Assembly (NCBI GenBank): GCA_030827125.1
Contig: JAURFD010000010.1
Location: 1-64,000 of the forward strand
DNA length: 64,000 nucleotides
DNA from: Candidatus Nanopelagicales bacterium
Lineage (GTDB): Bacteria; Actinomycetota; Actinomycetes; S36-B12
Direction of reading: 5' to 3'
Part shown: in pieces, positions 1 through 9,500 of the stretch
How positions within the stretch are numbered: position 1 is the stretch's first letter
Layout: each line of letters starts with the position of its first letter
Position numbers and translations under genes: made by a program
The notes under the pieces: model-generated
What the model saw: only the letters and a program-made list of their open reading frames with translations
Told to the model about the DNA's origin: nothing
Database searches by the model: none

Positions 1-808
1 ACTGCTCGCGCGTATCCCCGCGGAGATCCGCCTGCAGGAAGGCCTCGGTCTCGGGGATCGCCAGATGCACGTCGCTGACCTGGTGGATATCGACGTTCAG
101 CGATGTTGCAGTAGCGCCGAGCACGTGGCCACCGTGACGGCGGTCATCACTGATGAAGTGCAGGTGGTAACCAGCGATGCTGATCGCCTGCGCGTACTCC
201 GGGCTCCAGAAGCCCAGCATTGTGCCGGTGATGTTTGTGAAGTCGAACAGGCCCTGATCCGCTGTCGCCTCGACAAGGCCGGTCCCGGACTCGTGCTTGC
301 ATGCCGCCCGGAGGCTGAGCGTGTCGAAGGTCCCGGTGATGCGGAAGGCGACGATCGTGTTGTCGGAGGTCCGCAGCCGATCAAGATCTGCAGTGAGCGC
401 CTCCAGGCTGGCGATCGGGCCGATCGCGGCCGACGTGTCGGCGACAAAGGCAACGACCGCAGCGAACGGAGTGAGGGCGTCATCGGGCGCCTCCGTCACA
501 GACCCATCGGCGCGAGCTCGGAAGCAGTGACCGTCGATGAGGATCATTTCCCCGTCAAGGTCCTCGAAGGTGCCCAGCCCGAGATCGCCGTGTCGCCGAA
601 GATCGGCGACCGAAACGCAGCCCTGGTAGAGGCCCTGGACGATGGCCCCGGAGGTCGACACCTGAAAGATCGAATGGTGCTGGATGTCCAACGCCTCGGC
701 GAGCGCCGCCTGAACGATGTGGTGCACGCTCTGGCCGCTGCTCTCGGCTCGGTCGTGTAGGGCGGTCCACAGGGAATCTGATAGCCGGATATCGAGGGAA
801 CGGGCCAC
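1..808 (-). CDS. budA: alpha-acetolactate decarboxylase with N-terminal ribbon-helix-helix-like segment (partial)
   Basis: Starts at GTG 808 and runs off the left edge, so 269 codons are visible. Residues from about 45 onward match acetolactate decarboxylase, which converts 2-acetolactate to acetoin. Visible signatures are GTFEDLDGEMILIDG (catalytic Glu region), an Arg following ITGTFDTLSL, and the metal motif HLHFISDDRRHGGHV with its three His ligands, so the enzyme looks active. Unusually, residues 1-43 (start VARSLDIRLSDSLWTAL) read like a CopG/Arc ribbon-helix-helix unit: a short polar strand, then two helices with the SVHHIVQAALAEAL pattern. No Shine-Dalgarno is present; a TAGGCT box lies 6 bases before the GTG, which supports a leaderless transcript and this start. 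It is divergent from the acyltransferase gene at 849. The enzyme call is firm; the DNA-binding role of the extension is inference. Confidence 0.88.
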   Translation of the reverse strand, partial: MARSLDIRLSDSLWTALHDRAESSGQSVHHIVQAALAEALDIQHHSIFQVSTSGAIVQGLYQGCVSVADLRRHGDLGLGTFEDLDGEMILIDGHCFRARADGSVTEAPDDALTPFAAVVAFVADTSAAIGPIASLEALTADLDRLRTSDNTIVAFRITGTFDTLSLRAACKHESGTGLVEATADQGLFDFTNITGTMLGFWSPEYAQAISIAGYHLHFISDDRRHGGHVLGATATSLNVDIHQVSDVHLAIPETEAFLQADLRGDTREQ

Positions 809-814
809 CGCAGC

Positions 815-820
815 AGCCTA
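815..820 (-). promoter_or_regulatory. -10 box of acetolactate decarboxylase, leaderless type
   Basis: TAGGCT on the minus strand followed by six bases and then the GTG start at 808. No ribosome binding site lies between. The same arrangement is seen at nine other genes in the window. Confidence 0.6.
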
Positions 821-848
821 GGCTGTGCGGGCAGGTAGGGAGAGGGAC

Positions 849-2693
849 ATGAATCTCACCGTCGAGGAAATCGTCGCGTCGCCGGAGTTCGCCGCGCGCG
901 TCTCGGCGCTGGCTGAGGCGACAGGGCGGACACCGGCCGATATCGAGGCAGATGCCAAGGGCTGCCTGGAGGAGTTGGTCGCCACTGTCGAGCCGCGGAG
1001 CACCAAGGCCTGGGATCGGTTCGGTGCCTGGCTCTCCCGTTCCTACTCCGTGGATGCCTCGACCGAAAATCTCGCGAGTATCCGCGCGCTCGGCTTGAAG
1101 CACTCCCTCGTTTTCCTGCCGAACCACCGCTCCTATCTTGATCCGCTGGTCCTGCGCCGGGTGCTGAGCCGGCACGGCTTCCCGCCGGACTTCATCCTGG
1201 GCGGCATGAACCTCGCGATGTGGCCAGCGTCGAAGTTGGCGAAGCGCGCGGGGCTCGTCTTCATCCGACGCAGTACGCGTGACGATCCGGTCTACCCGGC
1301 GATGATGCGTCTCTACCTCGGTTGCCTGCTCAACGTGCACGCGAATCTGGAGTGGTACTTCGAGGGTGGCCGCACCCGCACCGGCAAGTTGCGGCCGCCA
1401 CGCATGGGGGTGCTTCGCTATCTGCTTGATGCCTTCGTCGAAAACGAGGCCGAGCGCCCGGCCGGTGCGCCTCCCGAGGACGTGTACGTCGTACCGGTGT
1501 CGATCGTGTACGACCAGCAGCACGAGGTTGAGGCCATTTCCTTCGAGGATGGCGGTGGCAAGAAGACGCCGGAGAGCTTCCGCTGGCTCTACGGCTTCGC
1601 CAAGGCGCAGTCGATCCGGCGTGGCCAGGTGCATGTGCGGTTCGGTGAGCCACTCTCCCTGCAGAGCGTCGTCGACGATGCTCGCGAGAGGGCTGGGTCG
1701 GCCGATCCCACGACCGTCGTGCCCCGCGTAGCCTTCGAGATCGCCAACCGCATCAACGACGCCACTCCCATCACGCCGTCGGCACTCATCACCTTCGCGC
1801 TCCTCGACAACGACGGCCGGGCGCTCACCCTCGGGGAATTGCTCGATGTCCTCGAGCCGCTGCTCGTCTACGTCCACCAGCGTGGTCTGCCCATGACGTC
1901 GAATATCGATCTGGCTCGGCCGGACGGCCTACGGCAGGCGCTGCGCACCTTGGAACAGGAGGGCGTCGTCGAGATGTACGACGGCGGCACAGAGGCGGTT
2001 TATGCGGTTGCCCCGGACCGCTTCCACGAGGCGGCCTTCTATCGCAACACCCTCGCCCATTGGTTCGTCTACCGGGCGATCGCGGAGAACTCGTTGCTTG
2101 CAGGTGCCGAGACCGGCGGTGACGTCGTGGAACGCACCTGGCAGGAGGCGCTACGTCTGCGGGATCTGCTGAAATTCGAATTCTTCTTCCCGCGCAAGCG
2201 TGAGTTCGCCGAGCAGATCCGGCGGGAGGTTGACCTTGCGCGTCCCGGCTGGGAGTCGGAGGACATGGGGCGTGACCAGGTCCTCGACGCGCTCGACCAA
2301 TCGCACCTCTATGTGTCGCATCGCATCATTGGCCCATTCCTCGAGGCGTATCTCGTGGTGGCGCGACGGCTGGCCGAGTGCGAGCCCGGTGCTCCCATCG
2401 ACCAGGACGCTTTCGTGCAGGAGTGCCTCGGCATTGCTCGGCAGTCGTGGCTCATGCACCGACTGCATAGTCCTGAGTCCATCTCTCGTGATCTCATGCA
2501 GGGCGCGATGAAGTTGGCTGACAACCGCGGTCTTCTCGGGGTCGGAGGTGCGGACCTGCGCAAGGCACGCGAGGATTTCCGAGACGAATTGCAGAAGGCG
2601 GTCGAGCGCATCGGCGTGGTGCGGCGTGCTGCCATGGCCCAGATTGAGGGTGACGGTCGCCGTACCGTCTCCCGCATCTTGCAAAGGGGTTGA
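849..2693 (+). CDS. plsB: glycerol-3-phosphate 1-O-acyltransferase, PlsB type
   Basis: A 614-residue protein that should acylate sn-glycerol-3-phosphate at position 1 to start phospholipid synthesis at the inner membrane face. The acyltransferase blocks are clear: NHRSYLD at residues 92-98 (the NHx4D catalytic motif), FIRRS near 139 and FEGGRTRTGK at 171-180. The long C-terminal half is the usual PlsB helical region without motifs I can name. ATG 849 is chosen because GGGAGAGGG lies just upstream; an in-frame ATG at 825 lacks such a site. The next gene begins three bases after the stop and encodes the second acyltransferase, which matches the mycobacterial plsB2-plsC arrangement as I recall it. 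Confidence 0.9.
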   Translation: MNLTVEEIVASPEFAARVSALAEATGRTPADIEADAKGCLEELVATVEPRSTKAWDRFGAWLSRSYSVDASTENLASIRALGLKHSLVFLPNHRSYLDPLVLRRVLSRHGFPPDFILGGMNLAMWPASKLAKRAGLVFIRRSTRDDPVYPAMMRLYLGCLLNVHANLEWYFEGGRTRTGKLRPPRMGVLRYLLDAFVENEAERPAGAPPEDVYVVPVSIVYDQQHEVEAISFEDGGGKKTPESFRWLYGFAKAQSIRRGQVHVRFGEPLSLQSVVDDARERAGSADPTTVVPRVAFEIANRINDATPITPSALITFALLDNDGRALTLGELLDVLEPLLVYVHQRGLPMTSNIDLARPDGLRQALRTLEQEGVVEMYDGGTEAVYAVAPDRFHEAAFYRNTLAHWFVYRAIAENSLLAGAETGGDVVERTWQEALRLRDLLKFEFFFPRKREFAEQIRREVDLARPGWESEDMGRDQVLDALDQSHLYVSHRIIGPFLEAYLVVARRLAECEPGAPIDQDAFVQECLGIARQSWLMHRLHSPESISRDLMQGAMKLADNRGLLGVGGADLRKAREDFRDELQKAVERIGVVRRAAMAQIEGDGRRTVSRILQRG

Positions 2694-2696
2694 GAA

Positions 2697-4127
2697 GTGC
2701 CGGACATTGACGGCCTGCTCTCCGAGATCGACCAGTCACCTGAGGGACCGCACATTGCAGCCTTCTTTGACTTCGACGGCACATTGATCGACGGGTACTC
2801 CGCCGTTGCCTATTTCCGGGACCGCCTCATGGCCCGTGACGTCGGCACGCAGGAACTGCTGAAGTCTGTGGCGGAGAGCGTCAACGTGGAGATGCGTGGT
2901 CGTGATGTGCACCGGCTCGTGGAGATCGCGGTGGGTGCGCTCGGTGGCCGGTCTGTCGATGACGTCGACAAGATGGGGGAGCGGCTCTTCCGCAAGAGCA
3001 TTGCGGCGATGATCTTCCCTGAGGCGCGGCTGCTCGTCGAGGCGCACAAGCGGCGTGGTCATACGGTCGTCATGGCCTCTTCGGCCCTCACCTTCCAAAC
3101 GACCGCGTCGGCGCGTGATCTGGGGATCGACGACGTGCTGTGTACGCGCCTGGAGAGTCGGGACGGCGTACTCACCGGTCTGGTCGATGGGCCGATCCTG
3201 TGGGGGGAGGCCAAGGCCACGGCGGTGCGAGAGTTCGCCGCCGAGCGCGGTATCGACCTTGCGCAGTCGTTCGCCTACGGCAATGGCACCGAGGATCTGA
3301 TCTATCTGGCAACAGTGGGACGTCCACGCCCGCTCAATCCCACTGACGAGTTGGCGGCTGCTGCGACGGAGCGCGGTTGGCCCATGGCGCGTTTGAGCAG
3401 GCCGCAGCATGTGTCTCCGGAGTTAGTGATCCGCAGTGCGGCCGCGTATGCCGGGGCGGCGGCGGGACTGGTGGCGGGGCTGGCCCTCGGCGCGGTGAAC
3501 CGCGACCGGAGCACGGCGATCGGCGTCACCGCATCGGTGGGGTCGGAGTTGGCGCTCGCGGCCGCCGGTGTCGAGATGGATGTCGTCGGTGCAGAGAACC
3601 TCTGGGCGGCGCGCCCGGCCGTCTTCATCTTCAACCATCAAAGCCAGTTGGACGTCATCATCCTCGCCGCGCTCCTGCGTGAGGACTTCACGGGAGTGGC
3701 GAAGAAGGAGCTCAAGAACGATCCGGTGTTCGCGCCACTGGGCTGGCTCGCTGATGTGGCCTTCGTTGATCGGACCAACACCGAGGAGGCCAAGAAGGCC
3801 CTCGAGCCAGCGGTCAAGGCGCTGCGCGAAGGGCGCTCGCTCGCGATGGCCCCGGAGGGCACGCGCTCGGCCACGCCGCGGCTCGGGCCATTCAAGAAGG
3901 GTGCCTTCCACGTGGCGATGCAGGCCGGCGTGCCCATCGTGCCCATCGTCATCCGCAATGCCGGTGAGTTGATGCCGTCGCACGGCGTGCTGATCTCATC
4001 GGGCCGGCTCGATGTTGCCGTGCTGCCGCCGATTCCGACCGATGAGTGGACCCGTGAGGACATCAGTCCGGAGGTCGAACGGGTGCGTCAGATGTTCCTC
4101 GACACCCTCGCCGACTGGCCCCGTTAG
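2697..4127 (+). CDS. plsC: HAD-IB phosphatase / 1-acylglycerol-3-phosphate acyltransferase fusion (PlsC type)
   Basis: A 476-residue two-domain protein. Residues about 20-230 are a HAD-IB hydrolase (DFDGT at 25-29, later YGNGTEDL). Residues about 250-476 are a lysophosphatidate acyltransferase with NHQSQLD at 313-319 and APEGTRS near 385-391. A hydrophobic Ala/Gly segment around 245-268 may anchor it to the membrane. It would take the lysophosphatidate made by the upstream PlsB to phosphatidate; the HAD part could act on a phosphoester, possibly phosphatidate or lysophosphatidate, but its substrate is not shown. GTG start, three bases after the plsB stop. Its TAG stop overlaps the TAA of the convergent dehydrogenase gene. 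Confidence 0.88.
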   Translation: MPDIDGLLSEIDQSPEGPHIAAFFDFDGTLIDGYSAVAYFRDRLMARDVGTQELLKSVAESVNVEMRGRDVHRLVEIAVGALGGRSVDDVDKMGERLFRKSIAAMIFPEARLLVEAHKRRGHTVVMASSALTFQTTASARDLGIDDVLCTRLESRDGVLTGLVDGPILWGEAKATAVREFAAERGIDLAQSFAYGNGTEDLIYLATVGRPRPLNPTDELAAAATERGWPMARLSRPQHVSPELVIRSAAAYAGAAAGLVAGLALGAVNRDRSTAIGVTASVGSELALAAAGVEMDVVGAENLWAARPAVFIFNHQSQLDVIILAALLREDFTGVAKKELKNDPVFAPLGWLADVAFVDRTNTEEAKKALEPAVKALREGRSLAMAPEGTRSATPRLGPFKKGAFHVAMQAGVPIVPIVIRNAGELMPSHGVLISSGRLDVAVLPPIPTDEWTREDISPEVERVRQMFLDTLADWPR

Positions 4128-5167
4128 GTGGCGGAGGTCCGTGCGACGGTGATGCCGGGGGGTTGCTCCGGCGTACCGATGAGGGCGAACGCTGCCGGCA
4201 CCTCCTCCAGACCGATGGTGCGTCCGATCATGAGGTCAGGGCGCAGTCGCCTCGACGCCACTAACTCCAGTAGCTCCGGATAGTCGTGCGCCGCGAGCCC
4301 ATGGCTGCCCAGCACTTCGAGTTCGCGCGCCACCACACGATGCATTGGCACCGGATCGATGGCTGTGCCCTCGGGCAGGAGACCAACCTGCACGTGACGG
4401 CCACGCGGCCGCAGACTCTCGATCGACGTCCTGCATGTCGTCGAGTCCCCGATCGCATCGAGGGACAACGTCGGACCACCATCGGTGGCTTCGCGCAGAT
4501 CCTCGAGGAGGGCATCCCCGGGCGCCAGCGCAACCGCTGCTCCCATCCGGAGGGCGACCTCGCGCGCCTGCGCTGACGGGTCTACGACAACGACGCGACC
4601 GCCTAGGGCGCGCGCGATCATGACGGCGGCCAGACCCACACCACCGGCCCCGTGAACGACGACGGAGTCTCCGGCGGTCGCACGCCCGATGGTGGCCACC
4701 GCCCGGTACGCCGTTGCCACCCGACAGCCGAGGGCCGCGGCCACCTCGAAGCCGATCGTCGGTGGCAACCGGACGAGGTTCACGTCCGCTGCAGGAAGGG
4801 CGACGTACTCGGCGAATCCACCCCAGCCATCGAAACCGGGCTGCCACTGGTGCGGGCACACCTGGTGGTTGCCGGACTCGCAGACCAGACAGCGCCCGCA
4901 GGCGCACACGAAGGGGACGGCGACGCGGTCCCCCACGCGCCAGCGCGTGACGTCTGGGCCAATGGCGGCAACCGTCCCCGCGAACTCATGTCCAGGCACA
5001 TGGGGAAACTCGGAGATGTTGTCGTGCCCGTGCCAGCCGTGCCAGTCACTGCGGCACAGTCCCGCCACCTCCACCTTGAGGACGACGCCGTCATCCGGGG
5101 GAGTGGGATCGGCGACATCGCCAACATGCCACGGAGCGCCGAGGGCGTCGTAGAGGACTGCGCGCAC
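4124..5167 (-). CDS. zinc-dependent medium-chain alcohol dehydrogenase
   Basis: A 347-residue MDR-family dehydrogenase. Catalytic zinc ligands are Cys38 and His60-Glu61 (VPGHEFAG); the structural zinc lobe is Cys90, Cys93, Cys96 and Cys104; the nucleotide fold shows GAGGVGL. The substrate cannot be read from sequence. The family includes butanediol and other secondary alcohol dehydrogenases, and an acetolactate decarboxylase gene lies 3.3 kb away, but the two phospholipid genes separate them, so a joint acetoin/butanediol role is only a suggestion. GTG 5167 is supported by a TAGGCT box six bases upstream and absence of a Shine-Dalgarno. The stop overlaps the convergent plsC-type gene. Confidence 0.85.
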   Translation of the reverse strand: MRAVLYDALGAPWHVGDVADPTPPDDGVVLKVEVAGLCRSDWHGWHGHDNISEFPHVPGHEFAGTVAAIGPDVTRWRVGDRVAVPFVCACGRCLVCESGNHQVCPHQWQPGFDGWGGFAEYVALPAADVNLVRLPPTIGFEVAAALGCRVATAYRAVATIGRATAGDSVVVHGAGGVGLAAVMIARALGGRVVVVDPSAQAREVALRMGAAVALAPGDALLEDLREATDGGPTLSLDAIGDSTTCRTSIESLRPRGRHVQVGLLPEGTAIDPVPMHRVVARELEVLGSHGLAAHDYPELLELVASRRLRPDLMIGRTIGLEEVPAAFALIGTPEQPPGITVARTSAT

Positions 5168-5173
5168 GCGGGC

Positions 5174-5179
5174 AGCCTA
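5174..5179 (-). promoter_or_regulatory. -10 box of alcohol dehydrogenase, leaderless type
   Basis: TAGGCT, six bases, then GTG at 5167, on the minus strand. It lies in the 18-base gap before the FUSC gene stop, so the dehydrogenase probably has its own promoter. Confidence 0.55.
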
Positions 5180-5185
5180 GAGGGA

Positions 5186-6367
5186 TCAGCGACCGTGAGT
5201 GCCGGCGAGGCGCTTGGCCATCTGATCGACCTGATTGACGAGGGCGCCGCCGAGGAGCAGAGCGCCGGTGTCGTCCATGCCCTTGAGCTCGGCCACCGAA
5301 CGAGTCCGCTCCTCCTTGACGACGACGAGCGCCTCCAGTACGCCGGTCGGCGGGTCATCCGAGGCAATCGCGCGGTCGAGTGAGTCGGCGTGAACGGCAA
5401 TGGCGGCGCCGGTCGAGGAGAGCATCTGGCCCACGCCCTCGGGCAGGCGTACCGAGCCACCGGAGGTGGCATCGAAAAGCCCGCGAGCGATGGTGTTGAC
5501 GTGATCGCTGGTTTGCTGCAGCAGAGCGAACTGGTCCTGGATTGCGCGCCCGACATTGCGCTCGCTGCCGACGCTGAAGCGCCGGCCAAGGCCGAGCTCC
5601 TCAATCTCTTCGCCGAGTTGGCGCGTCTCCACCGCAAGCTTGCGGGCTTCGGTGAGCCACTCGGTCGCCTGGCGACGTCCCAGGGAAACCTCGGACACCT
5701 CACCCATGGCGACCAGGAGTCCGCCAAGGCGATTGCCGAGTTCGGCGAGCCGCTCGGTCATGCGTTCCTCGGGGCGCTCGGGGTGCGCGACGAAGGAGAA
5801 GACGAGTCCGATGGCGACACCAAGAAGGGTGGCGACGATTCGGCTGATGATGAGGTCATCGGTCAAGGCCTCGCCCATGACGTAGACGAAGAGGGCCGTA
5901 GCGGGGATCTGCAGTGATCCCTCGGGCCCGAGGCGCATGAGTCGACCCACGACAAGCGAGACGATGACGAGTACGCCGACCGTCCAAACGTGTAGGCCCC
6001 AGACCTGGTAGAGGACGAAGGCCACGACGAGTGCGACGGCGGTTGCGCCGACGAGCGATAGGCCGGTGCGCATTGAGCGGTTCAACGACAGCGCGACAGT
6101 GATGACGGCACCGACGGCTGCCGGCACGGGGCTGCTCAGGTCAAGAAGAAGAGCACCGACCCAGGCGCTGCAGGCCGCAATCGCGGTGATGCCGATGAGC
6201 CAGACCGTCGCCCAGGTGAGGGCGATAGAGCGAAGGACGCGCTGGGCGACCGAGCCCGACGGAGCGCGCCGGACGGCACCATCGAGGGTGTCCTGGACGG
6301 TGCGCGAAATATCCCGGACGAGGGTGCCGGGCGTTCGGGTGCCCTTGGCAGGGGCGGCGTTGTACAC
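5186..6367 (-). CDS. FUSC-family (aromatic acid exporter type) membrane protein
   Basis: A protein of about 393 residues with an N-terminal half of five to six hydrophobic segments (starting LTWATVWLIGITAIA) and a long amphipathic cytoplasmic C-terminal half rich in Glu/Arg (MTERLAELGNRLGGLL). This is the layout of FUSC/DUF939 proteins, related to AaeB and YgaH-like exporters; substrate unknown. The open frame extends to 6526, but that extension is low-complexity and not membrane-like. I chose GTG 6367, preceded at 12 bases by AGAGG; a later start is possible. Upstream lies a 22-base perfect palindrome at 6505-6526, a likely operator. Confidence 0.75.
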   Translation of the reverse strand: MYNAAPAKGTRTPGTLVRDISRTVQDTLDGAVRRAPSGSVAQRVLRSIALTWATVWLIGITAIAACSAWVGALLLDLSSPVPAAVGAVITVALSLNRSMRTGLSLVGATAVALVVAFVLYQVWGLHVWTVGVLVIVSLVVGRLMRLGPEGSLQIPATALFVYVMGEALTDDLIISRIVATLLGVAIGLVFSFVAHPERPEERMTERLAELGNRLGGLLVAMGEVSEVSLGRRQATEWLTEARKLAVETRQLGEEIEELGLGRRFSVGSERNVGRAIQDQFALLQQTSDHVNTIARGLFDATSGGSVRLPEGVGQMLSSTGAAIAVHADSLDRAIASDDPPTGVLEALVVVKEERTRSVAELKGMDDTGALLLGGALVNQVDQMAKRLAGTHGR

Positions 6368-6504
6368 GTTCGAAAGGATCCTCTTGTCTCGCTGGCCCGT
6401 TGGGCGGGCCCTCCCCAGAAGGTGACGGCGCTCACCCTGTTCCGGTTCCACCGTTGAGCGGTGGATGTGGACGGGTGTGGAGTGCCTCCCCCTATGGTCC
6501 GGCA

Positions 6505-6526
6505 TTGGTGAGATCCATCTCACCAA
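6505..6526. promoter_or_regulatory. 22-base palindrome, probable operator upstream of FUSC gene
   Basis: Arms TTGGTGAGAT and ATCTCACCAA are perfectly complementary with a two-base CC centre. It sits 138 bases upstream of the chosen FUSC start, in the gap after putA. The tight centre and 10-base arms look like a dimeric repressor site rather than a terminator, and there is no T tract. Confidence 0.5.
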
Positions 6527-6584
6527 ACAACTACTTTTCCCAGCCGAATCCGTGCTTTGGCGAACCTGGCCCTTACCTGGCCGG

Positions 6585-9500
6585 CTAGCGCAGCAGACGA
6601 CCGTGGCGGTGGCGCGTCACCGAGATCGCCTGCTCCTTGAGCCAGCGCGGCAACTCCACATCGCCGAGGTCGGTCACCGGCTGCCGGTCAACCGCTACGC
6701 CGACCGCATGGGCAGCAGTCAGGAGCTCATCGGAGGCCGGAGCAAGTAGGCGCAGCCGCTCGACACCCAGGGAGCCAAGGAGCGCGGCCAATTCGGCATC
6801 GGATTCGGTCCGTGGATCGGACCAGATCACCGGTGTGCCGGTGGTCTCGGCCGCTGCCTGCAGAACGTCGTACGCCGTTCCCTCGAGTTCGGTACGGACG
6901 ACGACACCGTCGAGTCGGTGGTAGCGCAGGGCGTTGCGCTCGCAGGCCAGGCCCGTCGGGTCCAACTCTTGGCTGAAGCGCACCAGCCACGCGCGATCGA
7001 AGTCGGCGTAGGCCCGGGCACGATCGAGGTCGCGGGGAATCCATCGACCGTAGGTGTGCAGGTGACTTGGACCGCCGGGCTTGGAGCCGCCACCGATCGA
7101 GGAACGCTTCCACCCGCCAAACGGTTGGCGCTGCACGACCGCGCCGGTGATGTGCCGATTGACATAGGCATTGCCGACCTGGACGTTGGCAAGCCAGTGC
7201 TCGATCTCCAGCGGATCCAGGCTGTGGAGCCCACCGGTCAGACCGTATTCCGGGGCGTTCTGAATCGCGATGGCGTGCTCGAGATTGTCCGCGCGGATGA
7301 CGCCGAGCACCGGACCAAAGCACTCGGTGAGGTGGAACCACGCACCGGGCTGGACATCCCAGACCACGCCGGGCGACCACAGGCGACCGGACTCGTCGAG
7401 TTCACGGGGCTCGACCAGCCACGTCTCGCCCGGAGCCAACTTCGTGAGCGCGTGCGCCAGCGGACCGCTCGGCGGATTGATGACCGGACCCATGATCGTG
7501 GCCGGGTCGGTCGCCCAGCCGACACGCAGCGAGCGCACCGCGTCAGCGAGCCGGCGCTTGAACGACGGGTCGTCGTACACGCTGGCCTCAACGACCGCCA
7601 GCGATGCAGCGGAACACTTCTGACCAGCGTGACCGAAGGCCGACTTCACCAGGTCCTTAATGGCCAGGTCGATATCGGCGGCAGCGGTGATGATGAGGGA
7701 GTTCTTGCCGCTCGTCTCGGCGTGCAGGTGCAGGTCGGGCTTCCAGCCCAGGAAGAGTTCTGCGGTGGCGAGGCTGCCGGTGAGGATGACCTCGTCGACG
7801 CCCTCGTGGGTGACCAGGTGCTGGCCGACCTCGTCGTCCGGGGTGCAGATGAGTTGGATGAGGTCGGGATCAACGCCGGCCTCGTGCAACTGCGCGACGA
7901 GCACTGCGCCGACCGCGCGTGCCTCCGGCGCTGGCTTGAGCAGGGCGGCACTGCCGGAGGCCAGGGCGTGCACCAAGCCGGATGCGGGGATGGCGTAGGG
8001 GAAGTTCCACGGCCCGGCGATGAGGATGACCTCGTGCGGCTCCCACTCGGCACGCTCGGCCAAGCGCTCATGCTGCAGGGTCAGGTGCGAGGCGAAGAGC
8101 GCGAAGTCGATGGCCTCGCTGATCTCCGGGTCACCCTCGCGCAAGGTCTTGCCGGTCGTGGTGGCCATCGCCGTGAGGGTCTCGGCGCGATGCTGCTCCA
8201 TGACCTCCGCTACGCGCGCGAGGACGTCGCGTCGCTCCTGCCACGAGGTCGCGGCCCAACGCTCCTGAGCAGCGCGAGCCCGCGCGATGGCGTCGTCGAC
8301 ACCGGTGACGGTCGTTACCAACTCGGGGTCGGCCGGTGCGGCGGCCGCGAGGATCGCATCAGCCCATGCGCGGTTGCCGGGGGTGGTGAAGTCGGTGTCG
8401 GCGACGTTGTGGAAGGTGCCGTCCGCCGGGTAGGTGATGGCTTCGGTACGCCGATCCTGCGTGCGGTGGCTGGTGATCTCGATGGCATCGCGATTGGCGA
8501 GCGAACGACGGAATCGCTCAGCCTCGCGTTCCCAGGCAGGTGAGCCGGGCGTGAGATCGAAGAGTGTGCGCAGAAAGTTCTCCGGCCCGGAGTTCTCGTC
8601 AAGGCGACGCGAGAGGTAGGCGATGGAGGCATCCCGGTCGGACTTCTCGACGACGGGGGCGTAGAGCAGCAGGGAGCCGGCGGCATCGCGCACGGCGCGC
8701 GCCTGGGCTGGCGCCATGCCCTCGAGCATCTCGATCTCCACCATCGTCGGATCATCGAGCTCATCGCGCAGAGTCAATGCCCAAGCGACGTCGAAGAGGT
8801 TGTGCGAGGCGATGCCTAGGCGCAGCGCACCCGGATCGGCATCTCGGATCGCGGTGTCGAGCATGCGCTTGTACGACGCGTCGACGTTGGACTTGGAGTA
8901 GTAGGGCGCCTGGGGCCAGTCGTGCAGCTCGGCCTCGACCTGCTCCATCGCGAGGTTGGCGCCCTTCACCAGTCGGATCTTGATGGGAGCGCCGCCAGCG
9001 GCGTGCCGCGCGTTGGCCCAGGCGATCAGGCGATCAAGCGCGTCGTGCGAGTCCGGGATGTAGGCCTGGAGCACAATGCCGGCCGGCATCTGCTGGAACT
9101 CCGGCATGTCGAGCACCTGGATGAAGGCCTCGACCGACAGATCGAGGTCGCGGTGCTCCTCCATGTCGAGGTTGACGAAGGTGTTGTTCGCTTGCGCGAT
9201 GCGGTAGAGCGCGGCGAGTCGTTCGGTAACGCGCTCCATGGAGTCGTCCCACGCGAGGACATCAAGATTGGCGCAGAGTGCGGAGATCTTGATCGAGACG
9301 TAGTCGACGTCCGGTCGTGCAATGCGCGATGCAACGAGATCAAAACGCGCTGCGGCTTCGTCGTCACCGAGGATGGCTTCACCCAGGACGTTCACATTGA
9401 GCCGGAAGCCGTCCGAGCGACGCTTGCGCAGGTACTTCGTGAGCGGGCCGTCCTCGCCGGGCAGGATGACGCCCTCGGTCTCGCTACTGACGCGCCAGTC

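Noticed and set aside
555-1877. 440-codon minus-strand frame spanning the gap between the decarboxylase and plsB
   Set aside because: It overlaps two supported genes on opposite strands and has no domain. The real minus-strand gene here is the decarboxylase in another frame.
4124-5167. Joint acetoin/butanediol operon of the dehydrogenase with acetolactate decarboxylase
   Set aside because: The genes are 3.3 kb apart, separated by two plus-strand genes and each with its own promoter; co-function is not supported beyond proximity.
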